A stretch of 64,000 nt of DNA from Acanthacorydalis orientalis (GCA_034766995.1 CM068315.1:20074344-20138343); one strand, 5' to 3'; shown: positions 12,510-28,203, counted from the first letter of the stretch. Notes: generated by a model not told the origin, from the sequence alone. A program made the numbers and translations.

Positions 12510-14010
12510 TATCTATATAAAAATTGGAGTAGATTATTTTTGTAACCTTTTAGTTTTTTGTGACTAAGTAACATTTTATATATAGAGAGATATATAAGCA
12601 CTCATAAAAAAATAATAAAAATTATTATATTTTAATGCAATTATGAAGAAACAGAAAGAAATGTATTTTCAAATAAATAAATAAGCAAAACTCAGTAATG
12701 ATAAATTTTTAATCGAATTACTTTATTAAATTGACAGAAAAAATATCAACGCAATTTGTAAAAGGTCTGAATGCAGCCCCACAATTTGAAAACTAAAGTA
12801 ATTCGTATCGTTTTTTTTAAGAACTATCTTTACTCTGATATTCTCCTGTGTATCTATTCAAAACTCTATATGAATCCTGTAGGTTGCGTGAATGTTATTA
12901 TACAACAGGGTTCAACTTTCATTCCCTTACAGGTAAATTTTAAATTTCAACTTAGTGATCTTGAAAAATCATAATTTCGACTCAATCCCAGTAGTAGACC
13001 CTATTTCTTCAACTAGAACAAATAGTTTATATGGTTTGTCAACATTTCTATACCTTTTAAATATTTTAAAAAAATTGCGGAAATGTGTGAAATAAAAAAA
13101 ATGAAAAAATAATACATAACGTATTCTCTAAAATATGTTTCTAAAATTTATTTTATGTTATTTTTTATAATTAATAAATAATTCCATTATTTATTATTCG
13201 TAAAGAACATAACGATAATTATTATTAATATAGTAACTGTCTTTCTGTTAGTGATCAAACGTATATTTTTAAAAATCGAAACCGGAACGAAACTGAAACC
13301 CAAAAAATTTCTTAGAACGAAACCATAACCGAAACCGAAACAAATGACAAAACCAAAACCGAAACCCGAACGTTATTTTGATTCGATTTCGATCCTTGAT
13401 TAAAAATATGAGTTTACGTTATTTTACAGAAATATACAATTTTTATATATTATTTATTTAGTATTTTATTAGTACACTCTTGCACAGTTCCTTTTATAGA
13501 AGTCTTCGTCAAATTTATGTTTGTATTGTACGTCAAATACTAAAGACATATTAATAAACAAAACTAACTAAAATGATATTTCTTGAGTTATATATATGGT
13601 AAAGAATTAATGCAGTAATGTAATATTTCTCATGTATACAAAGTAGTCTTAAAAATATTGAAAAATTAATTTTCTATTAGTCTTTGGATCACAAAATCTT
13701 TATTCACTTAAAAAACCGTTGACGTTTTAAGAGCGAAATCTCCTTAGGAAAACAATGATTTTTTAATTATTCACATGCCTTTTAAAAGAACTTCCCTTTA
13801 CTTTGTAACTGTTAATAATTCTACCAATAAAATAATATAAAGTCGAACAAAGAATTAAATAAGAAAAATATTGAATAGACGGTTATGCATAAAGGAGTGC
13901 AAAATAGTCTAGAGATGTATATCAGAGACTAGAAACAGGCAATGTAAATACAAAATATTCACGGAACAATGAATGAATCTGTTTATGTAGATATTATAAA
14001 ACAGAATTTA
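12510..14010. other. AT-rich DNA, nothing recognised
   Basis: Includes an imperfect run of AAACCGAAACC-like units near 13280-13370, which is a weak short tandem array. No gene recognised. Confidence 0.4.
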
Positions 14011-14225
14011 TACAATGGGATCTAGAAGTGATACAAAGTTACGAAGGCGGTATAAATTAAAACCTTAATTATTCTTTTTGATTGTGTTGTAAGGAGGTGA
14101 CAAACGATTCCATTACTTTTTAACATACTCTCCAAAGGAGCAGTTACAAAGACACTTGAAGTACAGTTCCTCGATGGTAGCGATTGTTGTATGGGGCCGA
14201 GAATTATCATGTTGCAACAAGATGT
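14010..14225 (-). pseudogene. Mariner-like transposase fragment
   Basis: The minus strand reads ILLQHDNSRPHTTIATIEEL and farther along GEYVKK, then NRLSPP. LLQHDNSRPH is the second-Asp motif of mariner transposases. The third-Asp motif cannot be seen because the piece is internally deleted. It abuts a Tc1 remnant in the opposite orientation. Confidence 0.6.
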
Positions 14226-14745
14226 CAGTACTCAAAAATCCTAAAACATCAAAGCTACAAAGTCCATTATAAAATGGTATAAAAAATGGGCTGATAATTG
14301 GATGAAGGTTATTTGGTTGGATGAGAGTAAAATTAATAGGTACACTACAGACGGTCACCAGTGGAGCTGGAAAAGAGAATCGCTGCAAGAGAAAGATTTC
14401 ATTCTACTGTGAAACATGGTGGTGGTAACATCAAGAAGGTCTAGGGCTGCTCTACAGCGTACGGAGTCGAACCGTTACAAAGAATTGAGGGTAATATGAA
14501 CAAAGAAATGTATCGAGATGTTCTCAATGAGAATCTGATAGAAACAGTCCAAAATATGCCATATCCACAAAATCAAGTAACATTTCAACACGATAACGAC
14601 CCCAAAAATACATCGAGATTAGTAAAGAACTGATTGAGTCAGTAAAATATTCAGATACTAGAGTAGCCAGTCTTAAAGTCCTGATCTCAACTCCATTGAA
14701 AATTTATGGTCATGTATTAAAAGTAGACTTTTACAATAGTGGGCG
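14226..14745 (+). pseudogene. Tc1-like transposase remnant
   Basis: The plus strand reads VIWLDESKINRY (first catalytic Asp), then pieces equivalent to FQHDNDPK near 14584, and SPDLNSIENLWSCIKSRL at about 14680-14730 (catalytic Glu in IENLW). Many stops and frame changes are present. It is the catalytic domain of a dead Tc1 element; terminal repeats were not found. Confidence 0.8.
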
Positions 14746-14749
14746 TATA

Positions 14750-16510
14750 CAATAATAATAGGAAAAAAATTCATCCGAATATTATAAAAAGCTTATTAAA
14801 GGTATAAATAAAAGATTAATTACTGTTAAAAAAGCAAAATACTTTTGGATCAAATACTAACGTCCATATATAATATTTTCTACAAAGTGGTACAAAATTG
14901 AACCTATTATATTGTCATTATTTTATATCAAAATGGCTTTCAGTTCAAAGTGTATTTCTTTATTTAAGCACCGATAAATACAGTTTCTTGCAATATGAGT
15001 ATTTTTTATTAAAAGTATAAGATTTATTTAATAACATTATAATAAACAAAACTTCTACTTATTGATTCAAATTTGCACTTAACTATATATATATATATAT
15101 GATTCATTCAATTTTTTCAAAATTAATTCATCGCACTAAAAGGATTCTGAACTGCTTAATTATTTATATTTCCTATTATTTTTTTGAAAAAAAGAACAGT
15201 AAGTACAAAAATGTTCAATTGTCCCTATAAAAAACCCCACGCGTACCAATGTCTCGCTTCATTCACACAATAACAAGTTCAGTGAAACGACATACGATTT
15301 GTGATGATATCACGAAAGTTGCCACAATAAATTACTGAAATTTACATTCTTAATTTTAAAACGACTAAAAACGTGTACAATGCATTTAAAATCGCACGTT
15401 TCTATAAAGTTAATAAACTTTTTTATTTTATTCACGTAGACGGATTTATGAACCGTTGTACTTCATAACCGTCACGTTCCGATTTCATAAACTTTACATA
15501 TTTATTATATAGTTAAATGTGAAATTATTCACGTTCTCTTTGTAATCAATCTCTTTCGTTGCAATACGTAATCAGTTCCATTCGTATTTATTATACAGGC
15601 GTTAACTCAACACTAATGAAACTAGCTGAAATAAAACATCAGTCTGACTATTTTCCCGTCTTTTTTTAACGTAGTTTACAAAAAATATATCGTATTATTT
15701 TCAATTACGAAATTTATAGCTTTTTAAATATTTTTTACAGCTTCATACAAAAGTACTGAGCATCCCATAATTATGCAGTTATCTTTAAATATGGTTGTGT
15801 TGGATAAAATTAAAATTACATATGTTTAAAGGTAATCAAATTTATTTATTTCAATATTTCGTAAAAATAAGGTTAGAATTCAGAAAACATAAACCGCAAT
15901 TATTTTCATAACAACATAATATGACATAATTTATATGTGAATACAGAAAGGTATAAAAACATGGAAAAATGGAATGGAAATCTTAATCCATTTCATGCTA
16001 TTCAACAACAAAATTCATGAAAAAAGATTTTTATATATTTCACCGGGCGTCGAATATACAAGAGACCATACAGTAATATAATATATACGCAAGTAGATAC
16101 ATGTTACGGATATGTGTATCAACGAAACAGAGGGTATTGTGCGTTAATGATGACAGAAAATAGAAAACCAAGAAAAAATAAACAAACAGTCGACAGATGC
16201 CACTACTAGCTAGTGTTGGAAGTACTGTTGTTGAACGCGCACCGCTAGAAATAGTCTAATAGGAATAAACACGAAGTCGGGTACGACTATATTTGCAATG
16301 TGGATACAGAAGATCCACGTCCTTTTTTTATTTAGTCGTGGGTCGGGCGCGGTGCCAAGTGCGAAGGCTTTTCAATAGGCGTCTGTGCGTTCTTTACATA
16401 CACTCACTCATCTTATTAACAATCGTTCACTGACTTTACTAACTGGTTGGTTGGTTGGCCGACTGACTGCGACGACACAACAAAGTATTTAGACTTCTTA
16501 AGACAATAAA
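14750..16510. other. AT-rich DNA with a small mariner-end remnant
   Basis: A (TA)n tract lies at 15083-15101. At about 15865-15915, AAGGTTAGAATTCAGAAAAC then AACCGCAATTATTTTC matches the right end of the miniature mariner at 59488-60014. The stretch 16180-16390 is GC-richer without a recognisable exon. Confidence 0.45.
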
Positions 16511-16512
<2 letters not shown>

Positions 16513-16592
<80 letters not shown>

Positions 16593-16599
16593 ATTATAT

Positions 16600-16691
<92 letters not shown>

Positions 16692-16692
16692 G
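16513..16692. repeat. Compound (TA)n/(CA)n microsatellite
   Basis: TA tracts separated by ACACACA and TATG tracts, about 180 bp. Confidence 0.97.
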
Positions 16693-16697
16693 TACAT

Positions 16698-16830
16698 ATT
16701 AGGAGGATTCGCCCCTTTCTCGCTGCGCTCGCCTACTTGTCAATTATAAGCACATACACATGCAACCTAATAAACATACTTGGGTATCATAGAAGCCTCG
16801 CTCAAATAAATAAGTCGACGTCATGTATTT

Positions 16831-16835
<5 letters not shown>
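16698..16835. repeat. Copy of the GCTCACTGCGCTCGCC repeat family
   Basis: It reads TTAGGAGGATTCGCCCCTTT, CTCGCTGCGCTCGCC, ACTTGTCAATTATAAGCAC and TTGGGTATCATAGAAGCC, the same order as at 46732-46905. TA tracts lie directly on both sides. Confidence 0.75.

Positions 16836-16892
<57 letters not shown>
16836..16892. repeat. (TA)n microsatellite
   Basis: TA units adjoining the preceding repeat copy. Confidence 0.96.
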
Positions 16893-19428
<2,536 letters not shown>

Positions 19429-19429
19429 A

Positions 19430-20855
19430 TATGCTTGTCCAAACGATTTGGTAAATTTTCCGACAATCAAGAAATTTGAAATTTAAAGATTTTATAGACG
19501 AGAGGTCGTCTATTCCAAAATTCCGCGCATAGTTCGCTAAGCCCTTATCTAGTGCCAACGACTGTTACAAAGTTCATCACACAATTACAAAGCGGTTTTA
19601 CACAATCATTTATAGTGTCAGAAAATGCCGCTCCACTATTAAAAACAATAATTGGTCAATACACTCCGTGCAAACATAAAAAGACCCATGTGCGTTTCGT
19701 TCATAATTCACATAAATTATCAGTAATTAGATTTTCTCCTTAGTCGCAAATTTATTTCATGAAATGATAAAATGCAGCTGCTGCTTTTCTGAAAAATTTT
19801 TCTGATATTTCTGTTGTATTTTTCAAATTGGTATGAAAGTGTGTGCATAATGTGTGTGCATAGTGCATAATGTCTTAGAAGTCACAATTAAGTAAAGAGT
19901 ACAAAGCATCTATTTTGGCTTCATCTAAGCAAGATATGCCTGTACGAGCAATAGTTCGTAACATTGGGTTTAGTGAAAGCTCAGTAAGAAGATTCTTAAA
20001 GAAATATCGAACAGAACAGACTCTGGATAGAAAGATTGCCAATGGACTAAAGGTATGTACTACAGTTCGAGAATACATATCTAAAAGAGTTTATTCACAA
20101 GAAAACCCACAAAGAAGCCACTTCTGACCACAAAAATGAAACAAACTTGGTTAAAATGGACTAAAGAGAGGCGAGATTGGACTGTAGAAGTTTGGTCAAG
20201 AGCTTTATTTAGTGATAAGTCCAAATTTAATTTAATTGGACCAGGTAGTAAATAGATAGTACGTAGGCGAAAAGGTGAACGATATAGTAATGAATGCATA
20301 GCCCACACTATGAAATATTCTCCCTACATAATGATGTGGGGATACATAACATCATACAAAATTAGACAATGAATTATAGTTGAGGGTATAGTGAATCCAC
20401 AAAAATATAAAGAAATAATTTGAAAGGTGTTATACCGAGTATGGAGATGCTAACTGAAAAGGTTATTAATCCAGTTTTTCAAACGAGTCAGCACTTCTTC
20501 ATATAACAAAATCTGTGAGTATTTATGATTATTATTTATTTTTTTGAGTGCTGTGAGAACATTATTGTCTCAACTTTGAAAATTACTTAACAGATTGCAA
20601 CTTTGAAGGCTAAGCTGTACAATCGCTAAATTGGTCGGGGAATAGTCCAGATCTTAACCCCATCGAGAATGTCTGGGAACTTATGAAAAAAAATACAGCA
20701 GGACAAACCAAAAATTATTTAACATCTCAAGGACATTATCGAAAAAGTTTGGTACAATGATGCCCACAACGAGAAACACATTTTTGTTTCAGTATGTTAT
20801 CTAATTAAGAGTCTATATGAACATATGTATTGACCAAATCGTTTCTAGTTGCAAG
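19430..20855 (+). mobile_element. Tc1-like transposon, decayed
   Basis: AAACGATTTGGT at 19441-19452 occurs in inverted form at 20833-20844. Transposase remnants lie between them in the expected order, so these may be the ends. The interval (about 1.4 kb) is close to a full Tc1 length. A clean TA target duplication could not be fixed. Confidence 0.6.
19870..20790 (+). pseudogene. Tc1-like transposase, heavily broken
   Basis: From the ATG at 19870 the frame reads, after an early stop, SQLSKEYKASI, then ASSKQDMPVRAIVRNIGFSE and SSVRRFLKKYRTEQTL: a Tc1 N-terminal helix-turn-helix. Farther on come KMKQTWLKWTKERRDW, then ALFSDKSKFNLIGPGSK with a stop, and VRRRKGERYSNECI (catalytic core; Asp in FSDKSKF). 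The end is NWSGNSPDLNPIENVWELMK with the catalytic Glu. Several stops and at least two frame changes show it is inactive. Confidence 0.88.
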
Positions 20856-22060
20856 TCACATTTTACAGTGGTAACAACGCTCATGTAAAATTCTTTTTAG
20901 ATGAACAGAGCTGAAGAGAATGGAAGCAAAAAATTCATTACGGACAAATAACATTGTTTTAAATGAAAAAGCGCACATGCAGACGAATTGTCGAGAAACC
21001 CCAATCACTGTCATGGATATCAATACCGTTGCCACAAATATTAATACATTTTTTTTGATAAATATTCATACAGTAGAAATTTTTAAAATTTTCAGAGTCG
21101 CTCAATGCTTATATTATACATAAAAATGTTAAGAAAATAACAAACAGAACCAAGTGTCAATTTCAAAAAGAAAATAATATAATTTCGATTAAATAATATT
21201 TTGGATCAAAGTATTCGTGTCAACTTCTAACCTCTTTAATACACTTAAAAATATGTGTTATATGTATACTTTTTTGTGCACCCGATCATCTAATAAATAA
21301 AATATCTTAGACAAAAACAATGCCTTTTATTTACTCCCTCTAGGATTGTTAAAAAAAACCGAGTTACGACAAATTTCAAAATCACAAATGTGATTTTTAT
21401 GTATCCAAACAATTAATGATCTTTCATAAAAAAAACTGAATTAATTGATGTTAAAAATCAGGTATCTACAAAATCGATCATTAGAAAGCTGAAAAAGGCG
21501 AAAAGGGTACATTTTCTACGTTTAGTTAAAACAAATTAAATGGACATTAGTTGCAATTATTTGCTAATTAAACCAGATGTAAAACTAAAAAAAAACAATA
21601 GAAGTACCTGAAAAAATATACACAAAAAGAAACTATGTATAAATAATTCCATTCTGAAATTTTCATAAAACAAAATTTCTTTTCGTGGAAACCACCTCCT
21701 CGCAACGCGACTCCCCTTGCTACACTGGACACGTAACAAGTTAACCATTTCCATTCCCGATCATTTCTGATGTTCGACGAATTGTCATGTTCATCGATTC
21801 TAATGAAACAGTATTCAGGCACGGTCAGTTGTGTTGTTTGTATGTATCTCCAGATGTACCTCTAAGTAGAGTATCATATTTCAGTGTACAGAAAAACACA
21901 CATCAGTTACGAATATCGTGTACACATGTTTTAGAATTAGTTTACAATAAATTTTCTTTTCAGTTTCACTATTTTCATGGTTTCATTTAAAATCAAAAAA
22001 TAAATTTCATTGCACAATATCTTTATTTTTTGTTTATCATTTCTTTATTTAAAGATTGTT
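20856..22060. other. AT-rich DNA, nothing firm
   Basis: GC-richer at 21680-21830 (ACCACCTCCTCGCAACGCGA), perhaps an edge of the GC-rich repeat family, with frames open on both strands but no recognisable domain. Confidence 0.35.
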
Positions 22061-22065
22061 AACAC

Positions 22066-22145
22066 TTAAGGAGAGCGAGCGAAGTGAGCATGGGTAGAGT
22101 CCCCAGGAGATCGTCAAGCGCAGAGAGTAGGAAGAGCCCACTGGT
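22066..22145. repeat. Short inverted piece of the GCTCACTGCGCTCGCC repeat family
   Basis: GGAGAGCGAGCGAAGTGAGC is the reverse complement of the GC-rich head of that family. Confidence 0.45.
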
Positions 22146-23062
22146 AATAAAAAAATATTAATAAATATTAAAATTTAAACCAGTTCTTCCATACAGAAAT
22201 AAAAGAGGCCTTGATGTCAAATTCAGTAATTTCAACCAATGCAAAAAATAACGGGAAAAGGTATAATAAAAATAACATAAGACAAATAGATATAAGAACG
22301 TATACAATTTTCCTACACAATAAAAAGATTAATTTTGTTGACCTGGTGGTCTTCTCCTCCTGAATCATTTAGTTTCCATCTTCCATTACAAGATTCCGCT
22401 AAGTGTGCCACCTTCAATTAAATTTTAGGTAGCTAATTTTAATTATTTTAGATTCGTTTACATAGTTTTAAATCAAAATTAAAATTAGTTAGTCAAAAGC
22501 TACCTGAACATGTCATACGTACTGGAACTAACAGCGAAAGACAAATTCAAATGATCCGAAAAGACGAAGATTGCCAGGACATCACACAAACGAGATCACA
22601 TACATATAAAGAGTCAAGCAACACAATTGTAAGAAAATTTAACAGTCTGAAATTGAAACAGGTTTACATATTACATTAAAAGAAAAAAAAACAGACCGAT
22701 CCATTATTAACCGGAATTAAAAAAATATAAAAATGAATAGCAAGATGAAACTATACGTAGAATCACAAAAATATAAGAACATAGTATGGAATAAAGAGGC
22801 TAAACTCCTAATTGTCTAAACTTGAACAATGTTGCAAGACAAATGAAAAGCCCAAATAGTCTATTGTTTGAAATACGAAACATCATATCTGTACGTTACG
22901 TCCTTTAAATAATAAACACGACATAAAAATATTTTAAAAATAGAACTTAACAAAGCAAGACAATGAAACACAATGCGGAAATCAACACATCTGTTTGTTA
23001 AATATATACAAATACATATTATACATCCATACATAAACATAACAGAGAAAAAACCTGTCAGA

Positions 23063-23063
<1 letters not shown>
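22146..23063. other. AT-rich DNA, nothing recognised
   Basis: No exon, RNA gene or transposon end recognised. Confidence 0.4.

Positions 23064-23133
<70 letters not shown>
23064..23133. repeat. (TA)n microsatellite
   Basis: About 34 TA units. Confidence 0.97.
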
Positions 23134-23137
<4 letters not shown>

Positions 23138-23938
23138 CAATAAATATACTTGCTGTTACTACGTCACACAAATGATGTAACCTTACTCAATAACAATGAC
23201 TTTCGACTGTTTACTTATTCGTCAAAAGCACGCAAGGCGCCGAGTGAAACAGACGAAGCGCGTGAACGCATCACTGTTGTATTTAATCGCATATGACAGT
23301 GTTTTGTTCGCGTACACAAGCGCCTACTGTACAAAATAAGCTGTCCTTGTCCATTGCATCGTTTTGCAAAAACCCTCCATAGGTAGAGATTATTATTGTC
23401 GTACTTATCACTGATATCATTATTACTGGATTGTGATTGGAACTATTAAAGAGAGACGTTGTTATTACATTTGCTGTGTAAGCCGGTCGATTTACTCGCT
23501 CTACACGAAATCAGTACTTTGTAAAAAAAATATTCGTTCGGTTTGCAATACCTTGAAAAGATTGACATCGCAGCAATAGCACAAACGGTGTTTCATGTAT
23601 GTATTTCTACACAATATCATTATGCGTAAAATCCCTGCCTATTATTATTGTGTGTGAAATGCTTCACTAATTTTGTACGGTCTCTGTGACTTCATGAGCG
23701 TCAATGCCTTCTGAAACAGGTTTCGTTTTGTTCAATTGGCTCTTTTAAGAACTACATTTCAGACGCATCAACTTATCACATAAACATTTGAAAAGCTTCC
23801 AGTTTAACAAAAAGCTTGTACCAAACAATATATTTAGCTAAAACACGTTTATTTTTTAATTACAGATTATATGAAACAGTGTGTTTCTTTATACAATTAA
23901 ACACCAACAAAACTGTTTCTTTTATTGTTCATATAGAT
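23134..23938. other. GC-richer, apparently single-copy stretch
   Basis: 23220-23320 contains several CpG dinucleotides (for example AAGGCGCCGAGTGAAAC) unlike its neighbours. It could be a regulatory region or untranslated exon. No protein-coding exon was recognised. Confidence 0.3.
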
Positions 23939-23940
23939 TA

Positions 23941-25202
23941 GGTTGGTGAAAAATAATTGCGGTTTTTACGTATCCAGTATAAATATGCATATATCAATTA
24001 AAAATTATATTTATTAATCAAAATAAAGACCATTGGCCTCCTGCACACATTTCTATCAACGGGAAACAAGTTTGTTTATTCTTACAAGATAGATTTCTCT
24101 GGAGTTAACGAATTCATCGAAAGCGCTTTGAGATGATGCTTGACCTTTGAAAACCTTCTCTCGTAGGAAATTACTCAAATATTTAAAAAAATGATAATCT
24201 GTCGGAAACAGATCCGGAGAATAAGGTGGGTGAGCGAAGGTATCATAACCCAGCTCATTTCATTTTTTTAAAGTCATTTGTGAGACATGTGGTTGGTCAT
24301 TGTCATGAAGAAGAATTGGTTCTCTTCGATTGACTAATGATATCCGTAAACGATGCAACTTTTCTGGATTTTTAATTTCCTGACAATATTTTTCTGCTGT
24401 TATTGTTTTACCAGGATTTCAGAAGTTGTAGTGAATGATGCCACTTGCCAAACACCAAACAATGACCATAATCTTTGTTTCACGAAGCTTCGGTTTAGAA
24501 AACTGTTTTGGTGCTTCTCCTCGGTCTAGCCACTGTTATGAACGTTTCCAATTAATGTAGAGAATCCACTTTTCATCATATGTGATAATGCGATCAAGAA
24601 AGGGATCATTTTTGTTACGCAAAAGAAGCGCAGACCAGACTTCGTATCGACGAAATGCTTGATGTTCATTTAGTTTATACGGCACCCAATTATCCAGTTT
24701 TTTTCTTTTTCCAATTCGGTTCAAATGTCGAACAACTGTTGATTGAGTTCATCTGCCACCTATCGAGTTGCTTTACGTGGGTTAGCTTCAATAATGGTTC
24801 TTAAATCATCATTGTCTATAGCTGAAGGATGTCCACGATCCTCATCATCATCAAGGCTTTCGTTTCCATCATGAAATTTTTGGAACCAGTGCTGAGCTGT
24901 ACGTTCACTAATTGACTTTTGGTTAAAAACAAATTTGATATTTCGAGCAATTTCTGTTGCTTTTCGTCCCAATTTAAACTCATACAACAAAATCGCGCGA
25001 ATTTGCTTTTTTCCATGACTAATTTAAGAGGTTATATCCAACAATACTAAAAAATGAAAACAATAGACATAAACTGAAATCAGTAGTGCTAATTTCATTG
25101 TTTACAATGATGTATCGCATGACTATAGCAAAAGATAACGATAACTAGAAAAACAGGCGCCAAACTTAAAATGATAAAAACCGAAATTATTTTGCACCAA
25201 CT
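23941..25202 (-). mobile_element. Full-length but dead mariner of the cecropia/Hsmar1-like type
   Basis: TA dinucleotides flank a 1262-bp element (23939-23940, 25203-25204). The left end, GGTTGGTGAAAAATAATTGC then GGTTTTT, is matched in inverted form at the right (AGTTGGTGCAAAATAATTTC then GGTTTTT). These termini closely resemble the well-known Hsmar1/MADE1 ends (TTAGGTTGGTGCAAAAGTAA). Length and transposase order fit a complete copy. Confidence 0.93.
24010..25016 (-). pseudogene. Mariner transposase (cecropia-like), multiply broken
   Basis: The start is the ATG at 25014-25016; a frameshift follows within the first ten codons. Recognisable blocks are LLYEFKLGRKATEIARNI and SERTAQHWFQKFHDGNESL (helix-turn-helix half), KKLDNWVPYKL, DRIITYDEKWILY (first Asp), LLHDNDQPHVSQMTLKK (second Asp) and PPYSPDLFPTDYHFFKYL (third Asp). 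Stops occur after EANPRKATR, after YINWKRS and elsewhere, with at least two frameshifts. All three catalytic Asp codons survive but never in one frame. The family is related to the human SETMAR transposase domain. Confidence 0.9.
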
Positions 25203-25299
25203 TAATATAATTTTATTTAATTAATATAAAAAAATGTTTCAAATTAAAATACATATATTTTAATTAATTAAAATTATACTATTTATATACAATTGTATT

Positions 25300-25615
25300 A
25301 CCCTATTATCCCGAATACAAGACGAGGTTTTTTTCCACAGATTTTCATTAAAAAACAAGGGTCGTCTTATATTCGGGTCTTTAGAAGCTCAGGCTGGAAC
25401 GGCACTGTAACCGTTTTACAGAGAAGACTATCGTATTTGTATTTTTTGCAAATATTACTTTCTATTAAAACGTAAATCAATATTTTTTTATCGTTTACTT
25501 TGGGAAAAACTGCATGTCGTCGTCTTGTAATCGGAGTCATAAAAACATTTTTTTTCAATATCTTTGTAAAAAACCGGAACTCATTTTATAATCGGGCTAA
25601 TACGTTTTGTTAAAC
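25300..25615. repeat. Repeat with recurring TCGTCTTATAATCGGG-like words
   Basis: CCCGAATACAAGACGAGG (inverted), GGGTCGTCTTATATTCGGGT, TCGTCTTGTAATCGG and ATTTTATAATCGGG occur within 300 bp. The arrangement of direct and inverted words suggests a small non-autonomous transposon or a nested pair, with ends not defined. Confidence 0.4.
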
Positions 25616-26150
25616 GTCATGTACATAATATTAACTATTTCAACAACTGGCAAAGAACTGGAAATTAATTTAATAAATTTTGCAGTTTTACAATTAAACA
25701 AAAGATGCGAGTTACATTAAATATATAATTCTGTAGAAATTCTAATCTTTTTTTATTAAATACAATATTAATTCATGTTCGGTGCATAACTATATAAAAT
25801 CCATCTACAATGAGGTAAAATATAAATTTAGAAGATGAATCAAATGAAGGAATCTATAGGTAGCTTAAAGGCAATGATCGATTAATGTACATCTAGACTG
25901 AAAGTTTAAACGATGAGTACGGCAGGTACGGCTTCAAACCAGTACCATCATAGCTGACCCTTTTTTGCAAATTGAAGTTTAACAAGTTTATTTGAAGTTT
26001 GAATGATAACGATTTTTTGAAGTTTATTTGATAACGTGATAGCCGTGGCGTTAGCGCATAGAATTTTTTGCTTATTTATTAAATGAGATTATTGTCTATT
26101 AATTATTTTTTATATTTTATTTTTAAATTATTGTTATGAATACTCGATCA
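25616..26150. other. AT-rich DNA, nothing recognised
   Basis: No gene recognised. Confidence 0.4.
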
Positions 26151-26154
26151 TTTA

Positions 26155-26325
26155 CAATAAATTAATAATAAAACCAAAGTCGATATTACAAAAATACGGA
26201 CCAAAAAATCCACTTGAAAATTATATTAACATGAACACGATGAAATGACACCTTCATTGAAAAAACTTAAGGTTAGAATCCAGAAAACAAAAACAGCAAT
26301 TATTTTCCTACCGATCTAATAAAAT
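26155..26325 (-). mobile_element. Right-end fragment of the mariner miniature family
   Basis: From AATTAATAATAAAACCAAAG through GGTTAGAATCCAGAAAAC to GCAATTATTTTCCTACCGAT, this matches the right-hand 170 bp of the element at 59488-60014, including its terminal repeat. The rest is missing. Confidence 0.7.
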
Positions 26326-27280
26326 CACATGTGTCACATATTTTGTACGTTATGCACGCGTTTGCGCAAACAATAAATACCCTGGTACGCATGAGTTTTT
26401 CAATAATGTCAGTTTACTGATCATCAAAAGTTTGCTGTAAGGAAGTAGAATGATATTTTCAATTATATTTCTTTATTTTCTTGAAATACACGTTATATTG
26501 ATAGTAATCGATGGTGTAAGGTTTGACTTTGATGTTTAACTAATTAAAAATCCTTCCATTCCTTCATAAATAGCAAATATTAAAGAAAATATTAGCGGTA
26601 AACTGTGTTTACTGGACCGGTATAAAGAGTTTTAAATTGGCACCGGCCTAGAAGAATTAAGTCGCTCACAAGCTGGAATTAAACTGATTTATTTTTCCAG
26701 TTGAATTTGAACTATTTTTTAAATCACTGTAGTATACACAACATACACTACACTATACTACTTTAACACTTATTAGAAAATACCATCCGAATTCGGTTGG
26801 AAAACTTCGATCGATTCAGTTCCAGTGTACGAACAGTAGATAAATGTCGGTTGTTCACAGATTTTTCACATTGCTTTTAAACCTTTATATAGTTCAATCG
26901 ACTAGCAATATTACAATATTTAAATAGATAGATTACTAAAAACAACATTTTTGTACAATGATACCACATTCAATATATACGTACACATTTTGGTAAGGAT
27001 GATCTATTATAACTGATTTTTTTACACACAATATTCCTTAAATTATTTTTTTTTTCATAATACTTACATATTTATGTAAGACTTCTAAATATAAACATTT
27101 TTATCACAAGTGCGTATTGATAAGGCCAACTACTCTCAATAAATAGTGTTAGTTCATGAATTAATATAAAATCGAACATTTAACACTTACATTTCGACAT
27201 AAACATTGACAAATAATACCGTATATAATAGTGTCATATATATTTTTCCGAAGAAAAGATCGAGTAAGAGAAAAACGAAA
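26326..27280. other. AT-rich DNA, nothing recognised
   Basis: No exon or transposon protein recognised. Confidence 0.4.
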
Positions 27281-27284
27281 AATA

Positions 27285-28170
27285 TTGGATCATTGCAAAA
27301 GTTCGTATACGATTCAATAGGTGGTGTTAAGAGTGCCATATGACGGCGCTCGTGATTTAAATGTATTCATGTTACATATCGTTTAAAAGATGATATCCAC
27401 AGCTGTCATTTGAATGTCAAACACATTACTTTCTATTCGATTTGTGCGTAAGAAAAATTTTTGAAAATGGATAACGAAAAAATACACTCGTTACATTAAG
27501 TTGTATGAGTTTTGGAAAGAAGTAACCGTTGGTGCGGCAACGAAAAATATTCGGAAGGTTTATTTGGACCATGCACCATCATTTTCATCTGTGAAACTGG
27601 CTTGCATTCGATGAAGGTGTTGCTGTGTGTTTGGTGGGATTGCAAAGGTGTTGTTTATTTTGAGCTGCTCCCATTGGACGAAACGATTACTAAGGAGAAG
27701 TCCTGTCAACAACTAATCAAACTGAACGCATCAATTAAAGAAACGCGTTCGATTTTGACCAATCGCAAGAGGGTCATCTTCCACCACGACAACGTATATA
27801 TAACGTAAAATCACATACAGCAAAATTGAATCTGCAAAAACTGAAGCAGTTAAAATGAGAAATCACATCGCATCTACCGTATTCTCCGGACATTGCATCT
27901 TCGGATTATCCTTTGTTCCGGTCGCTGCAGAACAGTTTAAACAGTAAAAAAGTTAACAATGTACAGGTCCTCAAAACCCACCTCACCGCTTTTTTTGCCG
28001 AAAAATCGCTCAACTTTTACGAACGAGGAATCCAGCAGCTACCTGAGCGCTGGAAAATGATTGCAGAAAACTACGAAGAATACATAATTGATTAATAAAA
28101 GCGTTTTCTGCGAAAAATAATCGCCGGAGTTTCAATTTCAAATCGTAGACGAACCTTTCCACTGATCCAA
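27285..28170 (+). mobile_element. Internally deleted mariner
   Basis: An 886-bp element between TA dinucleotides (27283-27284 and 28171-28172). Ends are inverted copies: TTGGATCATTGCAAAAGTTC on the left against TTGGATCAGTGGAAAGGTTC on the right, both continuing into GTnTACGATT. About 400 bp of the usual 1.3 kb is missing from the middle. This end sequence differs from the other mariners in the window, so it is a separate lineage. Confidence 0.9.
27468..28095 (+). pseudogene. Mariner transposase with internal deletion and frameshifts
   Basis: The ATG at 27468 (MDNEKIH) opens the frame; a shift then gives KLYEFWKEVT. The helix-turn-helix and first-Asp regions are lost in the deletion. The core resumes with MKVLLCVWWDCKGVVYFELL and VIFHHDNVYIT (second Asp). 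After further breaks come SPDIASSDYPLF-like sequence and FRSLQNSLNSKKVN, then FYERGIQQLPERWKMIAEN, ending at TAA 28093-28095. It encodes no functional enzyme. Confidence 0.88.
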
Positions 28171-28203
28171 TAGAAAAATGTACTTTACCTTTTTAAAATA
28201 TAA

